Positions 19,634 to 28,670 are shown, numbered from the stretch's first letter. The stretch is 64,000 nucleotides of DNA from Balneola sp. (GCA_002720745.1 PBJO01000007.1:59591-123590), one strand, 5' to 3'. Program-made: numbers and translations. The notes: a model not told the origin generated them from the sequence alone.

Positions 19634-19791
19634 TATTTTTTAAAGTGGTACTCTATTTGTTTATTTTTTTCGTCATCACTTAACACAAAGGCATCGGTTC
19701 TGATACGATTTAGCACATAACTTATAGCATGAACTTCTCTCATTTAGTCAAAAACTTCGTATTGAGCTAGGCTATCGTTCGATTCTTTCAT
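19634..19791 (-). pseudogene. folE: Detached N-terminal part of folE
   Basis: From ATG 19743 the complement encodes 36 residues, MREVHAISYVLNRIRTDAFV through EKNKQIEYHFKK, followed by TAA at 19635-19633. FolE proteins of this lineage have exactly such a helix ending HF(K/R)xIM before the conserved (L/T)GLDLxDDSLKGT, and adding one A to the run of six A (19641-19636) joins this to the downstream frame as HFKKIMDTLNLD. A further in-frame piece starts at ATG 19791 (MKESNDSLAQYEVFD) but is cut from it by TAA at 19746-19744. Bases 19792-19990 are AT-rich and hold no gene; they probably carry the promoters of folE and of the Dabb gene. Confidence 0.78.
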
Positions 19792-19990
19792 AATATTTAA
19801 ATAAATTCAGTAGTTTATATACGAACTTGATTTTATATTCTAAAAAAAAGATACGGTTATTTAGCGAAATTCGTTTCTAAATTAACCATACAAAATAACC
19901 AGCCAGTTAATGCTCATATAGTCAGATATCTAGCACCTTCAGACATTTTCTTATTTAAGTGGACACAAATACACTGTTAATAATAATAAT

Positions 19991-20296
19991 ATGTTAAAAC
20001 ATATCGTCCTTTGGAAAATAAAAAATGAGTTTCAAGGAGTCCCCAAATATCAATTAATTCAAGAATTCAAGGAAAAATTAGAGCGGCTACCTGAATTAAT
20101 TTCTGATATTATTCACCTACAGGTATTTGTTAATTTTGAAGGGGAGGGCGAACAATTTTGTGACATCTGCTTATTCTCGATTCATGCAGATAGAGATTCG
20201 TTAAAACGATATGATGCTCATCCAGAACATCAAAAAGTCCTCTCTTTTGCGAAAAATATTGTTACTGAACGTAGAGTGGTAGATGCACTTTCCTAA
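19991..20296 (+). CDS. Dabb family (stress-response A/B barrel) protein
   Basis: A 101-residue ferredoxin-like A/B-barrel protein of the Dabb family. Typical features are the start MLKHIVLWKIKNEF, the strand with DIIHLQVFVNF, the DICLFSIHADRDSLKRYDAHPEH segment and a short basic C-terminus. Dabb proteins form dimers and include a few enzymes such as olivetolic acid cyclase, but most bacterial ones have no known reaction. The next gene starts 11 bases later, suggesting one transcript with the Smr protein. Confidence 0.85.
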   Translation: MLKHIVLWKIKNEFQGVPKYQLIQEFKEKLERLPELISDIIHLQVFVNFEGEGEQFCDICLFSIHADRDSLKRYDAHPEHQKVLSFAKNIVTERRVVDALS

Positions 20297-20307
20297 TCAT
20301 TTTTACT

Positions 20308-20589
20308 ATGCCAGATAACGATGATACTCAGGAATACCCTATAGATGGAATTTTAGATTTGCATGTCTTTAAGCCCAACGAGATTAATACCCTCATTCCG
20401 GAATACATTACTGAATGTCTTAACAGAAATATCTTAGAGATACGAATTATCCATGGCAAAGGTAAGGGTATATTACGCAGGGGTGTTCATGCTATTCTAG
20501 AACGAGATTCTAGAGTGATTTCTTATGAGGCTGCATATGATCGATCTTCTTGGGGGGCCACTATTGCACACTTGATTTCAGATCAATAA
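20308..20589 (+). CDS. Stand-alone Smr domain protein
   Basis: A 93-residue Smr (small MutS-related) domain without the MutS2 core. The signatures are DLH near the start (ILDLHVFKPNEI), IRIIHGKGKGILRRGV and the C-terminal GATIAHL strand. Smr domains act as nicking endonucleases or RNA-cleaving modules. It probably shares a transcript with the Dabb gene upstream. The substrate is unknown. Confidence 0.88.
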   Translation: MPDNDDTQEYPIDGILDLHVFKPNEINTLIPEYITECLNRNILEIRIIHGKGKGILRRGVHAILERDSRVISYEAAYDRSSWGATIAHLISDQ

Positions 20590-20641
20590 AAAGCTGTAAA
20601 AGGGGGTATTTCTTAGTTCTTGGTAGTGATATTTGATAGCG

Positions 20642-21466
20642 TTATTCTAAGGCGTAAACACGAACATAATCTACTTCCATGGTTGCAGGGAAAATAGAAT
20701 CATCTACACCGTTCGATCCACCGAAACTTCCACCTATGGCAATATTCATTAAGAAGTAGTGGTGTTTATCAAAGGGCCAATTCTTTTGGTTGTAGTCTTC
20801 GGGCCTGTTGATGGTTAATAAGACTTGTTCCAGTCTATTTACATAGAATACAAGACGCTCTTCTTCCCAAAGAAGTCCAAATATATTGAATTCCTCCTCA
20901 ATATTTGGAAGCGGTACGAATCCTGTACTCAGCTGTGTGCCATTCTTATGATTATTAGCTTGAGAGTGAATAGTCATTAGGACAGAATTAGGTTTAGAAC
21001 TTATGTATTCCATTAAGTCGATTTCACCGCAAAGAGGCCACCCGAGATACCCAATATTGACCCCAAGCATCCATAAAGCGGGCCAAATTCCTGGTCCTTT
21101 ATAATCGGGCATTTTAGCGCGTATTTCTATTCTTCCATATAAAAAAGATTCCCGGCTGTTAATACGAGCAGAGGTATAGTCACCTACTCGTTGGCCTAGC
21201 CCCGTTTTTCGTGCGGTTATCCGAAGTGTACCATTTTTTACTTCCACATTATCAGAGTCTTGTGGTTGGTAATCTTGCCACTCATTATTGCCCCATCCAT
21301 GATCACCAGTTTCAAACCTCCATTTGGTGAGATCGATAATGTCTCCATCAAATTCATCAGACCAAATTAAGTTTTCAGCACTTTTATTGTAATCTTCAGT
21401 TTTTGTAATGCATTGAGTGGTGCTTAATAGGAAGCTAAATAGTAAGATTGGTAATAGTTTTTCCAT
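20642..21466 (-). CDS. Secreted GH16 family glycoside hydrolase (laminarinase-like beta-1,3-glucanase)
   Basis: A family 16 glycoside hydrolase expected to cut beta-1,3-glucans such as laminarin outside the cytoplasm. Residues 1-19 form a signal peptide; Cys19 could be a lipid anchor, but TTQC is not a good lipobox. The catalytic motif GEIDLMEY puts the nucleophile at Glu148, the helper at Asp150 and the acid/base at Glu153. WSDEFDGDIIDLTKW, RINSRESFLYGRIEIRAK and GIWPALWMLG are further family signatures. The 274 residues contain the catalytic domain only, with no carbohydrate-binding module. It is convergent with the Smr gene; no polysaccharide-utilisation locus surrounds it. Confidence 0.93.
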   Translation of the reverse strand: MEKLLPILLFSFLLSTTQCITKTEDYNKSAENLIWSDEFDGDIIDLTKWRFETGDHGWGNNEWQDYQPQDSDNVEVKNGTLRITARKTGLGQRVGDYTSARINSRESFLYGRIEIRAKMPDYKGPGIWPALWMLGVNIGYLGWPLCGEIDLMEYISSKPNSVLMTIHSQANNHKNGTQLSTGFVPLPNIEEEFNIFGLLWEEERLVFYVNRLEQVLLTINRPEDYNQKNWPFDKHHYFLMNIAIGGSFGGSNGVDDSIFPATMEVDYVRVYALE

Positions 21467-21763
21467 GGGTATAACACAATTTAATCGTAGCGATGATTTG
21501 TGGTTGATGAGTGATTTTTAAATTCTAATAATGAAAGAGTAAAGAAATCGCGGTTTAAAAATAAAACCAATAAGATTAAACTGTAATTAAAAGTTATCTC
21601 TTTTAGATATATTTTATAGTAAAATAATGAATAAATACTCCTATGATTTTGAGTGAAGTTTAAGTTTATTTAGATATTTGGCTAAATCATGTGTTTAAAT
21701 ACGTAATTATTGTTCAATTTCACCTAGTATAAATTCTAACCACCTTATCAATAATGTTTTTTA
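21467..21763 (+). other. AT-rich divergent intergenic region, no gene seen
   Basis: This gap of 297 bases lies between the divergent GH16 and DUF5916 genes. It is very AT-rich with frequent stops in all frames, and presumably carries both promoters. I see no convincing hairpin or repeat. Confidence 0.5.
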
Positions 21764-24511
21764 ATGAGTTACGGACATTATCACCGACGTCAGCAAGGGT
21801 ATTTAATTGTAAAAGCTTATTCCGTCATCGTATTTGCGACACTTTCTGTATTATTCTCAACTATCGCAGTGTTCGGCCAATCTAAATTGAATGCAACGCG
21901 ATTGAGTAAAGCTAATGAGATCGTCTTAGATGGTTTATTGGATGAAGAAATTTGGAATATCACTGAGAAAGCTAATGATTTTGTTCAGTTTATGCCGGTA
22001 GATGGGGGTTTTCCAAGTCAGCCAACTGAGGTTTCGGTAGCTTATGATGATCAATATCTATGGGTTGGAATCATGGCCTACGATCAAAATCCAGATTCAA
22101 TTGTGGCGCCTATTTTTAGGAAGGATGGTTCGTTTTCATCTGACTGGGTTTACATAAATATTGATAGTTATAATGATAAACGGACTGCCTTTACTTTTGC
22201 AGTAAACCCTCGTGGTGTCCAAAAAGATGTTTTATACTACAACGACACAAAAGAAGATATTCTATGGGACGCGGTTTGGGAAGCAGAGGCTGTGATACTT
22301 TCGAATGGGTGGTCCGTAGAGATGAAAATACCTTTATCTCAAATACGTTATGATGTTAAAAAAGTAAATCAATTATGGGGGATAAATTTTCAGCGCCGAA
22401 TTGCTCGAAACTCAGAAATAAATTTTTGGGCACCTATTTCGCGTTCTGAAGGTGGAATGGTATCTAGATTTGGTAGTTTAAATGGAATTTATAACTTATT
22501 AGAATATAATAGATTAGAGATAACACCTTATATCTCTATTAATAATGTAAGAGAGCAAAAAGTGGGTGATGACCCTTATTTTAAAGCTAACAATTTTAGC
22601 CAGAAATTTGGTGGAGTTATCAAGTACGGTATCACTTCTGATATTACTTTGACAGCTACTATTAATCCTGATTTTGGTCAAGTTGAAGCGGATCCAGCTA
22701 CTATAAATCTATCAGCATTTGAAATTTATTTTCCTGAACGCAGGCCATTTTTTTTGGAGGGTAGCGATATCTTTCGTTTTGGTCAAACACAAACTGACTT
22801 CACTCCAAGTAACCCAATTACATTTTATTCTAGGAGAATAGGGCGCTTTCCTACAGGCTCAATAGCTGCATTCAATGCATTCAATGGTAACTCATTTTAT
22901 AACAATGACATAGCTCAGGTCTATCAAGATAGACCTAACCAAACTCGAATAGCAGGGGCAGTAAAATTAAGTGGTAAAACACGGAATGGTTGGTCTATTG
23001 GCGTCTTAGATGCGGTAACTAGAGGTGAGGAGGCAGCTTACACAGTACGTCTACAAGATGGCACCGATCAGTCGAAAGGGGTATATCCAATTGAACCCTC
23101 CGCTAATTATTTTGTATCAAGGGTTAAGAAAGACTTTAACGAGGGGAATACAATAGTTGGGGGATATTTAAGTAGTGTAAATCGTTCTGTTGAAGAAACT
23201 TATTTTGAGCAGTATATGGCAAATTCATCTTATTTAGTAGGTTCGGATTGGGAACATTCTTGGAATAATAGGCAATGGATTGCTAGTGGGGTAGTTTCAT
23301 ATAGTAGAGTAAATGGTGATAAATCCTTCATCACTGCCTTACAGCAATCTCCGACCAGATATTATCAGCGTGTAGATGCAAAATCTTTTGATGTGGATAA
23401 TTCTATTCTCAATTTAAGTGGTTTTGCAGGGGAATGGAGTCTTAAAAAAGCATCGGGTGAGCACTGGACGGGATCATTAACTTATTCATTGGTAACACCT
23501 GGTTACGAAACTAATGATATAGGTTTTCAAAATAGATCGGACTATAGAATTTTATCCTTCTACGCTAGATACAAGGAGGTAAATCCAAGAATTGGGCGCT
23601 ATTTTACGATGTGGAATCAATATATGGTTGGTTGGAATTTCGACAGAGAAATTAGTTTACAAAATTGGGCAGTCGGATCATATAGAATGTTCAATAATCA
23701 ATTTGTTTGGGTAACAGAAACACAACTTAGTCTTAATCGATTTGATGATCGATTAACTAGAGGCGGACCTTTAGTTAAGCCGGTAAATAGTCTTTATGTA
23801 TACAATAAAATAAACACTAATTCGTCTAGAAATTTAAGTGTGGAATACACTCAGTTTTTTTTAAGGGATTTGGATAGTAAAAGTGACGATACTTTTTCAA
23901 TAAACTTGAATTGGATAGTCAATTCAAAAGTAAGATTAGTTATTGGGCCAGAGTATGTCAATCAAACTAAGCAAGACCAATATGTGGCAACAATCGCAAG
24001 AAGTGCAACAGATCCTGATGCTGATCAAACATATGGATATCGATATATTTTTGCTAGAAATAAAAGTTCAAGCCTGTCAGCAAATATTCGTTTGAATTGG
24101 ACATTTTCACCAAAAATGACGTTAGAAACTTATATTAGACCCTATGTCCAATCGGCGCTTTTTTCTGAATTTGGGGAATTAAAGCAAGAAAGAACTTTTG
24201 ATTTTGATTCTTATGGAGTGGATGAGGGAGAGCTAAACGATTTAGGAGCTGGCTTGTATGAGGTGAGTTTTGGTGACGAGAATTCTACTTCTTTCAGATT
24301 TTACCGACCAGACTTTACCTACACAGCACTTCAAGGAAACGCGGTATTTCGTTGGGAATACACTCCAGGATCTATTTTATTTTTCGTTTGGCAACAAAAA
24401 AGAGACGGAGTAATGGGGAATGGACTTATGGATATATCAAGAGATTTTGGTGATATGTTCGACCATAAGCCTATTAATATATTTTTGATAAAGCTTAGTT
24501 ATTGGTTTTGA
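21764..24511 (+). CDS. DUF5916 protein with N-terminal CBM9-like domain
   Basis: A 915-residue exported protein. A hydrophobic export signal at about residues 20-38 ends near VFGQ; the preceding residues (MSYGHYHRRQQG) suggest the real start may be later. Residues about 48-230 match the carbohydrate-binding family 9-like domain found at the front of DUF5916 proteins (IVLDGLLDEEIWN, VSVAYDDQYLWVGI, FTFAVNPRGVQKD, WSVEMKIPLSQIRY). The rest is the DUF5916 region, with PERRPFFLEGSDIF and many alternating aromatic strands ending in SYWF, which suggests an outer-membrane beta barrel. The substrate is unknown. No regulator or enzyme is adjacent. Confidence 0.85.
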   Translation: MSYGHYHRRQQGYLIVKAYSVIVFATLSVLFSTIAVFGQSKLNATRLSKANEIVLDGLLDEEIWNITEKANDFVQFMPVDGGFPSQPTEVSVAYDDQYLWVGIMAYDQNPDSIVAPIFRKDGSFSSDWVYINIDSYNDKRTAFTFAVNPRGVQKDVLYYNDTKEDILWDAVWEAEAVILSNGWSVEMKIPLSQIRYDVKKVNQLWGINFQRRIARNSEINFWAPISRSEGGMVSRFGSLNGIYNLLEYNRLEITPYISINNVREQKVGDDPYFKANNFSQKFGGVIKYGITSDITLTATINPDFGQVEADPATINLSAFEIYFPERRPFFLEGSDIFRFGQTQTDFTPSNPITFYSRRIGRFPTGSIAAFNAFNGNSFYNNDIAQVYQDRPNQTRIAGAVKLSGKTRNGWSIGVLDAVTRGEEAAYTVRLQDGTDQSKGVYPIEPSANYFVSRVKKDFNEGNTIVGGYLSSVNRSVEETYFEQYMANSSYLVGSDWEHSWNNRQWIASGVVSYSRVNGDKSFITALQQSPTRYYQRVDAKSFDVDNSILNLSGFAGEWSLKKASGEHWTGSLTYSLVTPGYETNDIGFQNRSDYRILSFYARYKEVNPRIGRYFTMWNQYMVGWNFDREISLQNWAVGSYRMFNNQFVWVTETQLSLNRFDDRLTRGGPLVKPVNSLYVYNKINTNSSRNLSVEYTQFFLRDLDSKSDDTFSINLNWIVNSKVRLVIGPEYVNQTKQDQYVATIARSATDPDADQTYGYRYIFARNKSSSLSANIRLNWTFSPKMTLETYIRPYVQSALFSEFGELKQERTFDFDSYGVDEGELNDLGAGLYEVSFGDENSTSFRFYRPDFTYTALQGNAVFRWEYTPGSILFFVWQQKRDGVMGNGLMDISRDFGDMFDHKPINIFLIKLSYWF

Positions 24512-24630
24512 GTGTAATTTGTTTTTATTAATACAAATTAGAGAAGAAGATTAGTCTTTATTCGTATATTTATAGTCATTATTTAACACAGGTAATTATT
24601 TTCTAAACCCAATCATCACATTTTTTTATC

Positions 24631-25329
24631 ATGGATTTACAGTCAAGAACTTATGTAGAGAGTATACTGTCAGTTGAAGCTGATTTTATGCAAAAAGTCT
24701 ATTTATGGATGACGTTAGCGTTAATTTTGACGGGTTATGTAGCTTATCGTACTGCGCAATCTGAATTATTGTTAGGAATCATATTTAGCTCCTCATTTGT
24801 CCTTTTTGGAATAATTCTGGTTGAACTAGCCCTAGTATTTTGGATTTCATCAGGTATTCAAAGAATGTCATCAAATATGGCGATAGGATTATTTTTATTA
24901 TATTCAGTATTAAATGGGCTCACCCTTTCCGTTCTACTTATTGCCTATACTGGAGCCTCTGTTGCATCAACATTTTTTATAACCGCTGGAATGTTTGGAG
25001 TTATGAGCATGTATGGCTACACAACAAAACAAGATCTCTCTAGCTGGGGTAATCTTTTGTTTATGGCCTTAATTGGGCTTATTTTGGCAAGTGTTGTTAA
25101 TATCTTTTTGCAGAGTTCAGGACTTTATTGGATTATAAGTTACACAGGGGTTTTAGTTTTTGTTGGTTTGACAGCCTACGATACACAAAAAATAAAGCAA
25201 TTAGCTGCACAGGTGATCGCGGAATCAGAAGAGGGGAGAAAGGTAGCTATTTTGGGTGCACTTAGATTGTATTTAGATTTTATTAATATGTTTATTTTTT
25301 TGCTTAGAATATTGGGTAACAGGCGATAA
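24631..25329 (+). CDS. Bax inhibitor-1 / YccA family membrane protein
   Basis: A 232-residue protein with about seven membrane helices and the BI-1/YccA (TMBIM) family layout: an N-terminal segment (VEADFMQKVYLWMTLALILTG), the MYGYTTKQDLSSWG loop, and the C-terminal YDTQKIKQLAAQ followed by ALRLYLDFINMFIFLLRI. Bacterial members such as YbhL and YetJ are proposed pH-sensitive calcium leak channels or FtsH-associated proteins. It stands alone and is followed by the merC-like pseudogene on the same strand. Confidence 0.9.
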   Translation: MDLQSRTYVESILSVEADFMQKVYLWMTLALILTGYVAYRTAQSELLLGIIFSSSFVLFGIILVELALVFWISSGIQRMSSNMAIGLFLLYSVLNGLTLSVLLIAYTGASVASTFFITAGMFGVMSMYGYTTKQDLSSWGNLLFMALIGLILASVVNIFLQSSGLYWIISYTGVLVFVGLTAYDTQKIKQLAAQVIAESEEGRKVAILGALRLYLDFINMFIFLLRILGNRR

Positions 25330-25409
25330 ATGGTAGAAGAGAATTCTCAACCATAGGCGGATTCGAAGTGTAATAAATTCCCTCGGGGTGAGACGGTAAA
25401 CAAACAAAG

Positions 25410-25783
25410 ATGATGGGACCGACTCGGTATAGGTCTTTCCTTTGTCTGTGCTATCCACTGTTTACTAGTTCCTGTATTTATTTCATTAATCCCTTTCTGG
25501 TCAACTTTAGAGCGTGTGCATGAATTCACCCATTTGGTTTTCTTTTTAGCCATAACCTCTATGGTGATTTTATCTTTAAAACGATTAGATGCAAATAAGT
25601 TCGTAACCTTTTTTGGTTTATAACACTATCATTATTTTCCTACCTTGGTTATATTTCTATAGTCTTATCGAGTATGAAGAAGCTGGAGTTAATCTATTTG
25701 GGAGTTTTACTTTTATCACTGGACATTGGATCAATTATCGTGCAAAGGTTCAGTTACAAAATGAGGGTGATACGTTTGTTTGA
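25410..25783 (+). pseudogene. Frameshifted MerC-domain membrane protein
   Basis: Two frames together spell a MerC-domain protein. From ATG 25410, dropping one base of a GGG run gives MMDRLGIGLSFVCAIHCLL, then VPVFISLIPFWSTLERVHEF, HLVFFLAITSMVILSLKR and LDANKFVTF. Dropping one base of the T run at 25609-25614 continues as YNTIIIFLPWLYFYSLIEY, EEAGVNLFGSFTFITGHWIN and YRAKVQLQNEGDTFV with TGA at 25781-25783. AIHC is the family's metal-binding Cys region, and GHxxNxR is its C-terminal mark. In the sequence as given neither frame is complete. The family includes mercury-uptake proteins, but chromosomal members in this lineage are mostly uncharacterised. Both lesions are homopolymer length changes, so sequencing error is possible. 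Confidence 0.8.
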
Positions 25784-25835
25784 TAATTACTAATGCCAGC
25801 ATTCAAAATGAATAAAGACCTACTTCTTAGGTAGC

Positions 25836-27044
25836 TCAGCCTATGTATAGATTAGCTAATAAACGGCTAATATTCTTTGCTTGGATAGATGATGAGGTCT
25901 TATATGTGTTCTTATCATTGGGTGATTGTAATAATTCATTGGCTTTTGATGTTATTTCTTTTGCTAAGCCCCATGAGAGCGTTACGCCAGCACCTCCTAA
26001 ACCGTAGGCATGTATGTGCGGCACCTTTTTAGAAGGGTCAATCTCAAAACAAAGGGATGAATTCGGACCTAGATATCGGTATCCATGTACTTTGGATTTG
26101 ATTTGTGTGTAGTGAATTTTATAATTGGTACTATTCTCGATTAGAATTTTGTTAAGTTCAAATATAGCAGAATAGGGCCATTCTAGATTACTTTCTGTTT
26201 TTTTATAGTTTAGAAGCAGTTCATCGCCTTTCCATTTTTCTCCGATTAATTTTCCAGCAATTCGACTTCCACCAAGAATCATAGTGCCACTCCGAGGATA
26301 ACTGTAAATGTCTTGGGGTTTCCCATTTCGTGTACTATATACCTTTAATGGCGGGGGATAATTATATGAAAACACATGCCCGTCTGGATCATGCAGTTTT
26401 GGCGCATCATCAATATCAAGTAAATGGCCTTTTAGCAAACTTAAGGGTTTATTGTGCATTTTTTCTAAACCCGAGCCACTAGCTAGTACTACCAAAGAAT
26501 AATTTTCGACGGAGAATCTAGAGTCTATTCGTGAGAAATCAATGATTTCATGGGTAAAAGGGATTTCTAGAGTTGTGAATATCTTTAATAGGGCTTTCCA
26601 ATAAACAGGCCAGTCAACGAAAAACATGGGGAACTTCCAAGCACGTGAAAGTGGGTAATGGGGAATGTGCGGGATGAATGAATTGCCATTTATAGGTATT
26701 TCAGTATATCCTGGTAACCATTGTAAGTAGGCTGGTTTACTTTTGGAGGGCTCAGAAAATACCTCGTAATGAATTTGGCGATAGATGCCTGAAAAATTAA
26801 GTTCATATAATTGTTCATAGAACATGGCCGAGCTTAGAAAAAGCTTTTTTGAAATAGGGCTTGTTACCGAATGAGGCACAATAGAGGCTGCAGGAAAGGC
26901 GCTGGCGAAAAAAGGATTACTATGATCAATGACAGGGTATTTACTAGCAAATATATGAACATCATACCCTGACAAACGAAGCAATATCGCTGTTGTTAGT
27001 CCGGTGACTCCAGCACCAACAATGGCAACTTTTTTTAAACTCAT
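25836..27044 (-). CDS. FAD-dependent oxidoreductase, D-amino acid oxidase (DAO) family
   Basis: A flavoprotein of the DAO superfamily. The N-terminal Rossmann motif is VAIVGAGVTGLTTAILLRLSGYDVHIF (about residues 6-32), followed by FFASAFPAASIVPH. The FAD-contacting C-terminal signature HAYGLGGAGVTLSWGLAKEI is close to the D-amino acid oxidase HNYGHGGYGLTLHWG consensus, and Arg residues in RYLGPNSS and YSYPRSGTMILGGSR fit the substrate region. No signal peptide is seen. It probably oxidises a D-amino acid or related amine, releasing H2O2. It is divergent from fnr with a 68-base gap. D-aspartate versus neutral substrate specificity cannot be told. Confidence 0.85.
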   Translation of the reverse strand: MSLKKVAIVGAGVTGLTTAILLRLSGYDVHIFASKYPVIDHSNPFFASAFPAASIVPHSVTSPISKKLFLSSAMFYEQLYELNFSGIYRQIHYEVFSEPSKSKPAYLQWLPGYTEIPINGNSFIPHIPHYPLSRAWKFPMFFVDWPVYWKALLKIFTTLEIPFTHEIIDFSRIDSRFSVENYSLVVLASGSGLEKMHNKPLSLLKGHLLDIDDAPKLHDPDGHVFSYNYPPPLKVYSTRNGKPQDIYSYPRSGTMILGGSRIAGKLIGEKWKGDELLLNYKKTESNLEWPYSAIFELNKILIENSTNYKIHYTQIKSKVHGYRYLGPNSSLCFEIDPSKKVPHIHAYGLGGAGVTLSWGLAKEITSKANELLQSPNDKNTYKTSSSIQAKNISRLLANLYIG

Positions 27045-27112
27045 ACCTAAAATTACCTTATTTTATTACTTATTCACTCATTAATATTGAATTTACTATT
27101 TCAGACACTATT

Positions 27113-28066
27113 ATGTCAGACAACAACAAAAATGGCAGTTCTACGCTTAATATTATCTTACCTGAGGTAGAGATTAATCTTTTTACCCCCAAAAAACCAA
27201 CAAGAGCAACCATTGCGGAGAATTATATTTGTACGGACGATTTTAGCCCGAATGTTATTCGTCATATCACCATAGACCTTAGTGGTTCTGGTTTGGAAGG
27301 AATATTCCGATCAGGACAATCCATTGGTATTTTACCTCCTGGAGAAAATGAAAAAGGTAAACCTCATAAGCTTAGATTGTACTCGGTTTCTTCACCTTCA
27401 AAAGGGGAGAATGGACAGCCACATCTTGTATCCACTACTGTCAAAAGAGCAAATGAGGAAGTAGATGGAGTGTTTTATACAGGGGTCTGTTCAAACTACC
27501 TTTCCAATTTGAAACCCGGGGATTCACTTACGATCACAGGTCCTAGTGGAAAACGCTATTTGTTACCTGAAAATTCTGAGGAGTTTAATTATGTGTTTTT
27601 TGCAACGGGGACGGGTGTGGCTCCCTTCAGAGGTATGATAATGGAGTTAATTGAAGCGGGGCATCAAGGGCAAATAGTATTGGTTTTTGGATGTTCGTAC
27701 CGAACCGATTTACTCTACCGAGAATACTTTGAAGATCTAGATATCCGCCATCCCAATGTTCATTATCTGAAAATGATTTCACGAGAAGATAGGCGTGAAA
27801 ATGGTTCTAAAAAATATGTGCAAACAGCCATTGAAGATTATTCTGAGCTATTATCACCTATTCTAGCTGCAAACAACACCCTGATTTATCTTTGTGGGAT
27901 GAAGGGAATGCAAACCGGCATTTATGAACAATTAGCAAAGCAAGGTTTCTTAGATTACTTGAGTCTGCGTGGTGATTTAGAGGATAAAGATCCAACGGAA
28001 TGGACTTGGGAAGAGCTAAAAACTCAGGTCAAACCATCCGAAAAGACCTTTGAAGAAGTATATTAG
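27113..28066 (+). CDS. Plant-type ferredoxin--NADP+ reductase
   Basis: Transfers electrons between reduced ferredoxin or flavodoxin and NADP(H). It is a soluble 317-residue protein with the FAD-binding domain motif RLYSVSSPS (residues 88-96), the plant-type insert LVSTTVKRANEE, and GVCSNYLSNLKPGDSLTITGPSGK. The NADP domain shows FATGTGVAPFRGMIMELIEAG and the C-terminal IYLCGMKGMQTGIYEQL. The protein ends with an acidic tail rather than the C-terminal Tyr of chloroplast enzymes. Plant-type (petH-like) FNR is less common in this phylum than the thioredoxin-reductase-like type. No ferredoxin gene is adjacent. Confidence 0.9.
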   Translation: MSDNNKNGSSTLNIILPEVEINLFTPKKPTRATIAENYICTDDFSPNVIRHITIDLSGSGLEGIFRSGQSIGILPPGENEKGKPHKLRLYSVSSPSKGENGQPHLVSTTVKRANEEVDGVFYTGVCSNYLSNLKPGDSLTITGPSGKRYLLPENSEEFNYVFFATGTGVAPFRGMIMELIEAGHQGQIVLVFGCSYRTDLLYREYFEDLDIRHPNVHYLKMISREDRRENGSKKYVQTAIEDYSELLSPILAANNTLIYLCGMKGMQTGIYEQLAKQGFLDYLSLRGDLEDKDPTEWTWEELKTQVKPSEKTFEEVY

Positions 28067-28067
28067 T

Positions 28068-28670
28068 TTAAATCTTACCTGTTTGGCTAACTCCCCCGGA
28101 GACAATTAGACGCATAGCTTGTGAGGGATCTATATCCACGGGGTGGACTCTAGTTGGATCAACCAAGAAGAGATTTCCTGAAAAATTATAGGAATGCGGA
28201 CAGTATACCGCAGTTAATTCAAATGAGTTTACCGCGAAATTTTCTTGGGTAATGAACCCGATTCGGAAGGGACCATCGGCGCTCAGTTGAACAAGTACGG
28301 GACGATCGAACTTCTTCTTTTCACCTACAAAAGCTTCGGTTAAATCCTTTAGAGAATGATAAATGATGCTGATAATAGGTGTTTTGGTCAGTATTTTTTC
28401 GACGAATTGGATAATGGGTTTGGTCAGGGTGATAGAGAAAACCAGCCCTATGGCTACAATTATGACAAATGAGAGCAGGAGTCCTAGGCCTGGTATGGAT
28501 TGAGCCCAATCGCCTGGTACCCAGCTAGAGCTGAGTGTATTGAGCCATTCAATGGAGATGCTTGTAACAAAAAAGGTAGCGCCTAATGGAAAAACTACAA
28601 GTAGGCCTCGAAAGAAATAATTAAACAGGGATTTCATAGAATGTGGGCTAGGTTGAGGGTGTTGAGTCAA
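28068..28670 (-). CDS. DUF502 family membrane protein
   Basis: A 200-residue protein with two membrane segments (LFNYFFRGLLVVFPLGATFFV and LLLSFVIIVAIGLVFSI) and a conserved cytoplasmic part including IVEKxxxxTPIISIIYHSLKDL, PVLVQL, IGFITQEN and VYCPHSYNFSGN, matching DUF502. Related plant proteins (COV/LCV) act in vascular patterning; bacterial function is unknown. It is convergent with fnr with only one base between stops. Confidence 0.85.
   Translation of the reverse strand: MTQHPQPSPHSMKSLFNYFFRGLLVVFPLGATFFVTSISIEWLNTLSSSWVPGDWAQSIPGLGLLLSFVIIVAIGLVFSITLTKPIIQFVEKILTKTPIISIIYHSLKDLTEAFVGEKKKFDRPVLVQLSADGPFRIGFITQENFAVNSFELTAVYCPHSYNFSGNLFLVDPTRVHPVDIDPSQAMRLIVSGGVSQTGKI

Noticed and set aside
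24515-24540. 8-base inverted repeat (TAATTTGT / ACAAATTA) after the DUF5916 gene
   Set aside because: All-AT stem with one GC pair per arm and no T run after it; too weak to call a terminator.
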